Part shown: positions 17,849-25,312 of the stretch, piece by piece
Position numbering within the stretch: position 1 is the stretch's first letter
Layout of the letters: each line of letters begins with the position of its first letter
Source of the DNA: Lachnospira sp. UBA4346
GTDB lineage: Bacteria; Bacillota; Clostridia; Lachnospirales; Lachnospiraceae
Length of the DNA: 64,000 nt
Assembly (NCBI GenBank): GCA_002394205.1
Contig: DGTC01000025.1
Location: 1 to 64,000 of the forward strand
Direction of reading: 5' to 3'
Translations under genes and position numbers: made by a program
The notes under the pieces: generated by a model
Told to the model about the DNA's origin: nothing
The model's input: the letters and a program-made list of their open reading frames with translations, nothing else
Database searches by the model: none

Positions 17849-19222
17849 TTAACGGTTCTGTAATGATATATATTCTCTGCGTTCACATACATTACGATAT
17901 GCAGGACGAATAATTTTGTTACAGTTAATCAGTTCTTCAATACGATGTGCACTCCAGCCTGCAATTCTTGCAACTGCAAAAATCGGTGTATACAATTCTG
18001 TCGGCAATCCTAACATACTGTATACAAATCCGCTGTAGAAATCGACATTGGCACTAACACCTTTATAAATCTTTCGCTCCTTTGCGATCAACTCTGATGC
18101 AATACGTTCTACATTTGCCATCAGACGGAATTCATCTTCTCTATGCTTCTCTGCCGATAACTGCTCTACAAATCCCTTAAATGCACGTGCTCTCGGATCT
18201 GATAACGAATAAACTGCATGTCCCATACCATATACAAGTCCAGTCTTATCAAATGCTTCCTTATGCAAAATCTTATCTATATATGCCGTAATTTCTTCCT
18301 CATCATCCCAGTTTTTAATATGTTCTTTGATGTCTGCAAACATCTGTACCACCTTGATATTGGCACCGCCGTGTTTCGGTCCTTTTAAGGAACTCAGAGA
18401 AGATACAACAGATGAATATGTATCTGTTCCTGATGATGTAACCACATGTGTGGTAAATGTCGAATTATTACCGCCGCCGTGTTCTGCATGCAATACAAGT
18501 GCTACATCTAAAATCTCTGCTTCTAACGGCGTATATTTTCCATCTGCACGCAGCAAATGTAAGATATTTTCTGCCGTTGATAACTTTGGATCAGGTTCAT
18601 GAATAATCAGACTTCCGCCCTTATGATAATGATGATATGCCTGATAACTGTACACTGCAAGTAATGGTAACTCGGAAATAAGCTGCAATGACTGACGAAT
18701 GACATTTGGAATACTAACATCATCCGCACGATCATCATAGGAATATAACATCAAAACACTTCTTGCGACTGCATTCATAATGTCCTTGCTCGGTTTCTTC
18801 ATAATAATATCACGAACAAAATTCGGTGGAATACAGCGATACTCCCCTAATAATGCCGTAAATTCTTCTAATTCAGCCTTATTTGGCAACTTGCCAAATA
18901 ATAACAGATACGTTGCTTCCTCATACCCAAACCGCTTATCCTGTGTAAATCCTGCAATAAGATCTTCTACATTAATTCCACGATAAAACAACTGACCGTC
19001 ACATGGATGTGATACTCCGTTTTCATCCTCAAAACTGGCAACAATCTCTGATATTTCCGTAAGACCTGTCAATACACCCTTACCATTCAAATCTCTTAAC
19101 CCACGCTTTACCTCATATTTATCATAAAGCGTCGCATCCAGCTGATTATTGCTAATACACTTTTTTGCAAGTTCTTCAATTTGCGGTGTCAATCGTGAAA
19201 AATCTTTTTCCATCATAGCCAT
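17849..19222 (-). CDS. citrate synthase family protein (citrate/2-methylcitrate synthase)
   Basis: Condenses acetyl-CoA with oxaloacetate. Catalytic His and Asp regions are visible: VLHAEHGGGNNSTF, GPKHGGANIKVVQ, YGMGHAVY with SDPRA. I choose the ATG at 19220-19222 (457 aa) because AGGAGG lies 5 bases upstream; an upstream ATG at 19258 has no such site. No aconitase or isocitrate dehydrogenase is near. The LeuCD-like pairs at 36-40 kb are the only aconitase-superfamily genes here. Citrate versus methylcitrate cannot be settled by eye. Confidence 0.9.
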   Translation of the reverse strand: MAMMEKDFSRLTPQIEELAKKCISNNQLDATLYDKYEVKRGLRDLNGKGVLTGLTEISEIVASFEDENGVSHPCDGQLFYRGINVEDLIAGFTQDKRFGYEEATYLLLFGKLPNKAELEEFTALLGEYRCIPPNFVRDIIMKKPSKDIMNAVARSVLMLYSYDDRADDVSIPNVIRQSLQLISELPLLAVYSYQAYHHYHKGGSLIIHEPDPKLSTAENILHLLRADGKYTPLEAEILDVALVLHAEHGGGNNSTFTTHVVTSSGTDTYSSVVSSLSSLKGPKHGGANIKVVQMFADIKEHIKNWDDEEEITAYIDKILHKEAFDKTGLVYGMGHAVYSLSDPRARAFKGFVEQLSAEKHREDEFRLMANVERIASELIAKERKIYKGVSANVDFYSGFVYSMLGLPTELYTPIFAVARIAGWSAHRIEELINCNKIIRPAYRNVCERREYISLQNR

Positions 19223-19273
19223 AATTTCCTCCTTTTCTGACTTGTCCAATCGCAACATCTTATTTCATACAAC

Positions 19274-19912
19274 TTAACGGTTAAACCGTGTTCTATCCCC
19301 TTCGAATTTCAGATGTGTCTGAATACAACTTCTCAAAGAAGCATATCTCTTATCCAACGGTCCCTCTTCAACCTCGATATCCATCGCCACAGCCATGGCA
19401 TCTATTAACTTATCATCTAACTTTGCGCGCAGTCCTGTCAGTACATTTAACTTTTCCTGATAACTTTCTGCATCTAAAAACTGCATCAAACGGTCATCCA
19501 CCTGCTCATCTGCCACAGATACCGGCTGCTGCTTTTCTGTATTTATAGGATTCATTGTATGACTCTCACTGGTATTTTCCTGTTTCGGAATATTTTGTAC
19601 CGATGCAGCTGCCTGATGTTTCATATCCTGAGCCATATCTTTAGACTGTACTGATTGCGACTGTACACCCTCTTTATGCTCTATCTGCACCTGTTCAAAA
19701 CGGTATTTCTGAAAAATATCCGGATACTTCTCATGATCCACCTCACTCATAAACATATCATACGGCCTGACATATGTTGCATAATCTCCGTACAATGCCT
19801 GATACACCACCATCTTTTCTCTTGTTTCCGAATGGTATGCGACTGCCTTTACCTGATATAATTTATTCTTAAAATGTCTGTAAAATCCGCCGATAACAAG
19901 CTCTCTTTCCAT
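19274..19912 (-). CDS. DUF1653-domain protein
   Basis: 212 aa. The first 70 residues (GGFYRHFKNKLYQVKAVAYHSET...VYQALYGDYATYVRPYDMF) are a recognisable DUF1653 small beta domain. The middle is Gln/Ser-rich and probably disordered (residues about 75-140). A charged helical C-terminus follows. It ends 51 bp before the start of the citrate synthase gene on the same strand. Function unknown. Confidence 0.8.
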   Translation of the reverse strand: MERELVIGGFYRHFKNKLYQVKAVAYHSETREKMVVYQALYGDYATYVRPYDMFMSEVDHEKYPDIFQKYRFEQVQIEHKEGVQSQSVQSKDMAQDMKHQAAASVQNIPKQENTSESHTMNPINTEKQQPVSVADEQVDDRLMQFLDAESYQEKLNVLTGLRAKLDDKLIDAMAVAMDIEVEEGPLDKRYASLRSCIQTHLKFEGDRTRFNR

Positions 19913-19959
19913 CTAATCTCCCCTTTCCTCAATTTTATCAAACGTATGTGAATGGTGCT

Positions 19960-20538
19960 TTATGCTGCAACATAACCACATTCTAATTCTAATAATGCAA
20001 GAATCCCCTCTACAATGACATGGCACAATGATACAATATATCTGCAGTCACTCTCTACGGTCTTTTCGCTCTTTAGATATATTTGATGCATCTGCAATAC
20101 ATAATCTAACAAATCCTGTGGTGTATGAAACTGCTGCGCCGCATGTCTGTTTAATTCTACTGCATCGCTATGTACATATGCTTTCATTGCATGTTTTAAG
20201 TATTTTTCATATTTGCAATGTTCTCTCATATTTCCTTCAAAAATATGATTATGTGGAAATGTAAAATAATCTGCAAGATAATGTGTCACTTCTCCTAATC
20301 TTCTGCAGTAGGCCGTCGAAATACGCTTATAATTGCCTGCATCTTCTGTTAAATCGGAAATATATTTTGATACTTTATCAAATGTTTCTTCAATATTATG
20401 CTTCGTCGTCACAAACGAGGGCTTGCAATCCGGCAGTACGCTTCCTAAAATAAACGCCTTCTTATGCGCATCAAGCAACGGACTGTCTACTTCATTTACC
20501 AGATACAAGGACAAAGATATATGTGATTTCTTACGCAA
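19960..20538 (-). CDS. zinc-dependent phospholipase C-like protein
   Basis: 192 aa. Histidines and acidic residues are spaced as in the S1/P1-like zinc PLC fold: MRKKSHISLSL (His), GSVLPDCKPSF, GEVTHYLADYFTFPHNH, and EHCKYEKYLKHAM. There is no signal peptide, so unlike clostridial alpha-toxin it would be cytoplasmic. Such proteins are common and uncharacterised in Lachnospiraceae. It is divergent from the PHP gene at 20839. Confidence 0.75.
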   Translation of the reverse strand: MRKKSHISLSLYLVNEVDSPLLDAHKKAFILGSVLPDCKPSFVTTKHNIEETFDKVSKYISDLTEDAGNYKRISTAYCRRLGEVTHYLADYFTFPHNHIFEGNMREHCKYEKYLKHAMKAYVHSDAVELNRHAAQQFHTPQDLLDYVLQMHQIYLKSEKTVESDCRYIVSLCHVIVEGILALLELECGYVAA

Positions 20539-20838
20539 CTTTATTACCTCCGTAATATTCTACGAAATATTTTGGTTTCTTATGGTACAATCCGGCGTTT
20601 TATCTGCTCACAATAAATGCTTTGTGAAATTATGAACAACAATTATATAAATCATGTTATAATAGATACAGCCTTGATGCTTCCATAATATACTTTTCCA
20701 CCATGCAAAGTACCATCTACCTTTTATTTTATACGAAAATTAATATAATTACAATAAATTTATTCATACAAGTAATTATATATGTATATTTACAAAATGA
20801 AATATTTTCAAAAATCAAAAAGAAAGAGGGGATATCCT

Positions 20839-21681
20839 ATGAGAACTGTAGACTTACACGTACATTCAACCTGTTCTGACGGAACATTAACACCAACAGA
20901 ACTCATTGCACTCGCCTATAAAAAACGTCTGGCTGCAATCGCATTAACAGATCATGACACCATTGACGGTATAAAAGAGGCCATTGATGCCGGAAAACAA
21001 CATCGAATTGAAGTGATTCCGGGCATTGAATTAAGTACTTCTTATCAATCCAAAGAAATCCATATCGTCGGTCTTTTTATTGATTATACAGATGATTCTT
21101 TTGCGAAAGAATTGGTTCAAATGCGCAATACCCGTATTGAACGCAACCGTCAGGTATGCCGGGCATTTCAACAGCTAAATATTCCAATGACCTACGAGGA
21201 TATAGCTGACATCTATGAAAATGCCGTAATTACACGTGCTCACTTTGCTGACTGGCTGGTTCATCATCACTATGTCGGCGACCGCAATGAAGCCTTTGAC
21301 CGCTATCTTGGTGATGGAAAGCCTTGCTATGTACCACGTGAGAAAATCAGTCCGCAGCATGCCATCAAATTAATCCGTTCAGTCGGTGGAATCCCGATTC
21401 TTGCACATCCGACATTGTATCATCTGGGTTCTGAACAGATGAATATCCTGCTAAAAGACCTATGTGATGCCGGTCTTATGGGCATTGAAGGACTCTATTC
21501 AACATACACAGCCAGCGATGAACGCTACATCGCCCAACTTGCAGCAGATTATCATCTTCTCCTTTCCGGCGGTTCTGATTTTCATGGAGCAAATAAACCG
21601 AAACTCGATTTAGGTACAGGTTATGGCAAATTATGTATCCCTTACGATATTCTTTCCCATTTGCGTGCTGCTAAATATTAA
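20839..21681 (+). CDS. PHP-domain phosphoesterase (YciV/RnaAM-like)
   Basis: 280 aa with the PHP metal-binding motifs HVHSTCSDGTLTP, LTDHDTIDG, IPGIELS, AHPTLYH and GSDFHG. Homologues act as 3',5'-nucleotide bisphosphate phosphatases or 5'-3' exonucleases on short RNA. The ATG at 20839 is preceded by AGAGGGGAT; the frame is open 19 codons further up, but those encode a Lys-rich unrelated stretch. An 11-bp stem terminator follows at 21690-21736. Confidence 0.88.
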   Translation: MRTVDLHVHSTCSDGTLTPTELIALAYKKRLAAIALTDHDTIDGIKEAIDAGKQHRIEVIPGIELSTSYQSKEIHIVGLFIDYTDDSFAKELVQMRNTRIERNRQVCRAFQQLNIPMTYEDIADIYENAVITRAHFADWLVHHHYVGDRNEAFDRYLGDGKPCYVPREKISPQHAIKLIRSVGGIPILAHPTLYHLGSEQMNILLKDLCDAGLMGIEGLYSTYTASDERYIAQLAADYHLLLSGGSDFHGANKPKLDLGTGYGKLCIPYDILSHLRAAKY

Positions 21682-21689
21682 TAAATACA

Positions 21690-21736
21690 AAACCGGAAGG
21701 TGACTGCATCAACACGATACAGATTCCTTCCGGTTT
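21690..21736. terminator. bidirectional terminator between PHP gene and alarmone synthetase
   Basis: A perfect 11-bp stem, AAACCGGAAGG (21690-21700) with CCTTCCGGTTT (21726-21736), lies between convergent genes. Confidence 0.8.
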
Positions 21737-21766
21737 CGTTATAATTTTATCAATCTAAAATATGTA

Positions 21767-22477
21767 CTAATCTTCTTTTTTCGCACTGTGATTGATACGA
21801 TTCTTAATTTCTTCCATTCGCAAATCTAACAACATACTTGTGTCTGCACATTCTTTCAAATCTTTTGCAAGTTCGATTGCATCATCCGGATTGATTTCCT
21901 TTTTATAACGCAATTTGTGTTCCAGACTTGCCCAAAAATCCATTGCAATCGTACGAAGCTGTACTTCTACCTTCATGTTGCGCTTCTCATTCTGCAAGAA
22001 AATCGGTACCTCAACAATCAAATGAAGACTTCTGTAACCACCGTCTTTGGGCCGTTTGATATAATCTTTGATTTCAATCAAACGTACATCGTCCTGATTC
22101 AAAAAATATTTTGCTAGATCATAAATATCGTTTCGAAAGGAACAAATAACACGCACACCGGCAATGTCATTTAAATTGGCTTCAACCGCTTCCATACTCA
22201 AACGGATATTTTTTCTTTGAACCTTCTCTAAAATACTGTCAATCGACTTTAGACGGGATTTGATAGATTCGATTGGATTTCTGTCATACTGCAGGGAAAA
22301 CTGTTCATTCAACACCTTGAACTTTGTCTCTACCTCCATAATTGCACATTTATAACGTGACATCATTGTATCAATCTGCTGCCTGTTTTCCCGGAACTTG
22401 TCAATACTTTCCTGTGTAAGTGGCAGATTTTCTGCTATATGCTTTGATGCCTGTTCAAGATTCAGATTGTTTTCCAT
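21767..22477 (-). CDS. small alarmone synthetase, RelQ/YjbM-like GTP pyrophosphokinase
   Basis: 236 aa containing only the (p)ppGpp synthetase domain, without the HD hydrolase, TGS or ACT domains of full-length Rel. Visible motifs: DIAGVRVICSFRNDIYDL, IKDYIKRPKDGGYRSLHL (substrate loop), and VEVQLRTIAMDFWASLEHKLRYK. A start at 22477 is preferred because GGAGAAAAAC precedes it; another ATG lies four codons upstream. It is probably co-transcribed with the DUF6033-like gene 16 bp upstream. Confidence 0.9.
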   Translation of the reverse strand: MENNLNLEQASKHIAENLPLTQESIDKFRENRQQIDTMMSRYKCAIMEVETKFKVLNEQFSLQYDRNPIESIKSRLKSIDSILEKVQRKNIRLSMEAVEANLNDIAGVRVICSFRNDIYDLAKYFLNQDDVRLIEIKDYIKRPKDGGYRSLHLIVEVPIFLQNEKRNMKVEVQLRTIAMDFWASLEHKLRYKKEINPDDAIELAKDLKECADTSMLLDLRMEEIKNRINHSAKKED

Positions 22478-22493
22478 GTTTTTCTCCATTCTC

Positions 22494-23249
22494 TTATGCT
22501 TTATAATCTATATTCTGTCCATATAAAAGTTCCTGTTGCGTTTTCACAGAATCACTTCTGACTGCAAGCTGCATGTCTTCTAACTTCTTCATAAGTTCTT
22601 CTACAGAAGATGCCTGTATCAGGGTATATTCAGAGGTATCCTGCGATTCTTCTGTTTTATGTGCTTCTCTTTGCTTATCAAGACGTTCTTTTGCCTTCTC
22701 TTTTTGTGCTTTCTTTTCAGCAACCTTTTTATCCTGTGCCTTGTGTTCTGCTTTTTTCTCAATTCTCTTCTTCTGTAATGCCTGAGATTTGTCTACTACG
22801 GCAAAAAATGAAGCTGTTCCACCGTCATTGACCTGAATACCATATCCCTTTACATTGGCATTTCCTGAAACAAGACTGTTCTTTAACTGTTCTAACTGGC
22901 TTGTTGCACCACTTAATACAGATTCGTATTTCTTACGATAATTCTCATCCGTCGCCATTTTTTCAATCTTGTCCGTATCAATCAATACAACCGTCTTGCT
23001 GGTATTCGCATAAGCGGATGCATTTGCCTGTGCAGCACTCTTCTGATCTTCACTTACTAAAATGAAGTCCATATTAGAATACTTCTTTTTCAATTGGTCA
23101 TAATATTTTTTTGCTGTGTCACTTAACTTAACATCGCCAATTGTTTTTCCATATTCATTATTCTTACTCTGTGTCTGCTGTGCCTGTGCAGCATTATTCT
23201 GTCCGGCAACCTGTGACAGAAAATCTGCCTGTGTCAATCCATTGTTCAT
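22494..23249 (-). CDS. DUF6033-like protein
   Basis: 251 aa from the ATG at 23247-23249, chosen because GGAGGTG lies 5 bases upstream; the frame opens 25 codons earlier. The N-terminus has the LTQADFLSQVAGQ pattern. The middle is a DFILVSEDQKSAAQ...AVVDKS domain. The C-terminal third is a Lys/Glu/Ala coiled coil. It resembles DUF6033, a family of clostridial proteins with flagellar-regulator-like context, but the name is from memory. Function unknown. Confidence 0.65.
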   Translation of the reverse strand: MNNGLTQADFLSQVAGQNNAAQAQQTQSKNNEYGKTIGDVKLSDTAKKYYDQLKKKYSNMDFILVSEDQKSAAQANASAYANTSKTVVLIDTDKIEKMATDENYRKKYESVLSGATSQLEQLKNSLVSGNANVKGYGIQVNDGGTASFFAVVDKSQALQKKRIEKKAEHKAQDKKVAEKKAQKEKAKERLDKQREAHKTEESQDTSEYTLIQASSVEELMKKLEDMQLAVRSDSVKTQQELLYGQNIDYKA

Positions 23250-23346
23250 AACCACACCTCCATGTGCATTTTTATATTTTATAGATTCAGGTATCTCCAG
23301 CCTGTAAATATCATCTGCCTCCATGCTGATTAAAATCTACATTTAC

Positions 23347-23386
23347 AAAAGACCGATATACCTTCTATATGATATATCGGTCTTTT
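23347..23386 (-). terminator. terminator downstream of hsp20
   Basis: A perfect stem of 14 bp, 23347-23360 with 23373-23386, loop of 12, with T runs on both strands. It lies about 100 bp after the hsp20 stop. Confidence 0.8.
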
Positions 23387-23489
23387 GGTTCATATAATTT
23401 AACAAATAATACATTCTTATGCTTCATTTACAACCCCCTCAAAAATGAAAGTTCCTAATAAAACATAACAATGAAATTCGTAAACATTT

Positions 23490-23981
23490 CTATCCTTCAA
23501 TTGCAATGTGATTACCATGATCCACTTTGTGATGTTCTTTCTTCGGAACGGTTATCGTAAGTATTCCGTCTGTGTATTTCGCATGAATCTCATCCTGCGT
23601 AATATTGTCACCTACATAAAAACTTCGACTCATACTGCCTGCATAACGCTCTTTTCTTAAATATTTGCCGTCATCATCCTGTTCATTCTTATCAAGATCC
23701 TTATGTGCCGATATCGTAAGATAACCTTTATCCAGTGTTGCAGTTATCTGATCCTTATGAAATCCCGGTAAATCAACAGCTACTTCATAATGGTCTTTTT
23801 CTTCCTTAACATCCGTCTTCATCATTCTCGCTGCATTTTTGCCATATAGCGGGTTCTTTCTGCTAAAGAATGAAGTGTTCATTGGTGTCATCCAACCCTC
23901 ATCACGATATGAATCCTTCATATAATCATCTTCAAAAAAGTCATCAAATAAATTTTCTCCAAAAATACTAGGCATCATCAT
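23490..23981 (-). CDS. hsp20: small heat-shock protein Hsp20/alpha-crystallin
   Basis: ATP-independent holdase chaperone, 163 aa. The N-terminal arm is Phe/Asp-rich (FGENLFDDFFEDDY). The alpha-crystallin domain runs from about residue 52 (MKTDVKEEKDHYEVAVDLPGF) to ILTITVPKKE near 147, with a short tail. It starts after GGAG. Transcription starts from a TTGACA-17-TATAAC promoter that overlaps a CIRCE operator about 165 bp upstream, so it should be heat-induced through HrcA. Confidence 0.95.
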   Translation of the reverse strand: MMMPSIFGENLFDDFFEDDYMKDSYRDEGWMTPMNTSFFSRKNPLYGKNAARMMKTDVKEEKDHYEVAVDLPGFHKDQITATLDKGYLTISAHKDLDKNEQDDDGKYLRKERYAGSMSRSFYVGDNITQDEIHAKYTDGILTITVPKKEHHKVDHGNHIAIEG

Positions 23982-24126
23982 AAGTCATATCTCCTTTCAA
24001 ACAGATAATCAAAATGTTAATTTCTAGCACGATGGATACTGTCCAAGGTGTTGTATGCAACAAATGAACTTGCTACAAAAGTCTGGTTCCTTTGGCTTTC
24101 TTTGTTTATTCTCTTTGTTTAACTAT

Positions 24127-24155
24127 GTTATAGCACGCATTATTAGCACTGTCAA
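24127..24155 (-). promoter_or_regulatory. sigma-A promoter of hsp20
   Basis: On the minus strand: TTGACA (24150-24155), 17-bp spacer, TATAAC (24127-24132). The -35 box lies inside the CIRCE element. Confidence 0.8.
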
Positions 24156-24169
24156 GTGTTGAGTGCTAA
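24143..24169. promoter_or_regulatory. CIRCE operator (HrcA site)
   Basis: TTAGCACTG-N9-GAGTGCTAA against the consensus TTAGCACTC-N9-GAGTGCTAA: 17 of 18 arm bases match. It overlaps the -35 of the hsp20 promoter, the classical geometry for HrcA repression. Confidence 0.92.
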
Positions 24170-24190
24170 TTTTATTAAATTCCTGTATTC

Positions 24191-24868
24191 TTACTGTTCC
24201 TTCTTTGGATATCTTCCGCAAGATGCTTTCTCATTACAGTATCCCATTACATCACACTTTGCTTTAAAATAATTATCAACAAGATATTTCCATTCTTCTG
24301 AATAATCACTTAACGCACGCATCATGTCATGCATCAACTGTCTAAATTCCCAATATGCTCTATTACACAGACGCTGATGTGACATATCCACAAGATTACG
24401 AAGATTCGTACGAAGCACAACCTTACTTTCCATTCCAAGCGGAAGCAACATACTCACATCTTCCTTTGGAAGCTCTAACTGCTCTAATTCCTGCATTGCC
24501 TTTAAAATGTCATCCATAGCCTTTGCATAAATGGCATTGGCTTCTTCATTCTTTGCAATCTTCGGCGGCGTGACATACGCAAATCCTTTCTGATAATTCA
24601 CATATCTTGTGGATGCCTGTAATCTTGTCGGTGAACCACCAATGTGCGTATATAATTCGCGAATAACTCTGGCTGAATATCCGTCCACAACCATATATAC
24701 CTGTGGATATTCCCATGTTCTTCCATGTCCGGATTCAAGACAGCCAAGACCTCTCTTACGATTCTTTTCCGGATCCTGTGTGTCTCCACCCCAGCATACA
24801 CCTGCTTCTCTTCCGATTAAACTAATTGGATCTTTTGTTGTTTCATTCTGTATAATAATTGTTCCCAT
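24191..24868 (-). CDS. thyX: FAD-dependent thymidylate synthase ThyX
   Basis: Makes dTMP from dUMP using methylene-THF and FAD/NADPH. 225 aa. The family region RELYTHIGGSPTRLQASTRY (near residues 70-90) takes the place of the textbook RHRxxSxNExSxRY signature: SxRY is kept, but the RHR triplet is THI with a small insertion. The C-terminal NLRNLVDMSHQRLCNRAYWEFR substrate block is typical. It ends with three further Cys (CDVMGYC...SCGRYP). Start ATG follows GGAG. A 7-bp tandem repeat lies in its upstream region. Confidence 0.88.
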   Translation of the reverse strand: MGTIIIQNETTKDPISLIGREAGVCWGGDTQDPEKNRKRGLGCLESGHGRTWEYPQVYMVVDGYSARVIRELYTHIGGSPTRLQASTRYVNYQKGFAYVTPPKIAKNEEANAIYAKAMDDILKAMQELEQLELPKEDVSMLLPLGMESKVVLRTNLRNLVDMSHQRLCNRAYWEFRQLMHDMMRALSDYSEEWKYLVDNYFKAKCDVMGYCNEKASCGRYPKKEQ

Positions 24869-25227
24869 GATTTTCTCCTATACATTTTTTATAATGAATA
24901 TCCCTGCATCTGACATCAAATATCAAATATCAAATATCAAATATCAATCAATTATATTATCATATCTTAACACTGCAAACAATATTTGCAATAAGATTCA
25001 AATATTATATTTCCATAACTTCTTGAGATTATCTCAGACAATACCAGGTTTTATAAGATTATAATTTTCAATACCATATTAGATGTATACGATAATGATA
25101 TTTTGATGTAATATACAAAGTTACATTTTTAACATATATTACTATATCACTTTTTTGATGTAACTTCAATAATTACAATAAATTTAATGATTTATTTAGA
25201 AATTGCCGCCTCTCTTATATCCTCTAT
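24869..25227. other. gene-free stretch upstream of thyX
   Basis: AT-rich, no gene seen. The only structure noted is the ATCAAAT tandem array at 24915-24948. On the minus strand a TATAAA/TATTCA -10-like region lies between that array and the thyX start. Confidence 0.5.
24915..24948. repeat. 7-bp tandem repeat (ATCAAAT, nearly five copies) upstream of thyX
   Basis: Four full copies plus a six-base partial copy. Read on the minus strand, each junction gives TTGATA, a -35-like hexamer, 47-80 bp upstream of the thyX start. Confidence 0.85.
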
Positions 25228-25310
25228 AAATACAAAAATACCCGCACATATATACGAAACTGCGAAGCTCTTTTCCACATTGTATAATATATACAGGTAT
25301 TTTTGTGTTT
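25228..25310 (-). terminator. probable terminator of the 1055-aa surface-protein gene
   Basis: A 15-bp stem with one mismatch, 25228-25242 with 25296-25310, closes a 53-base loop. Position just after the stop codon fits a terminator, but the loop is long. Confidence 0.5.
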
Positions 25311-25312
25311 AT

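Noticed and set aside
19222..19258. Longer start for citrate synthase (ATG at 19258)
   Set aside because: No ribosome site there, whereas AGGAGG precedes the ATG at 19222.
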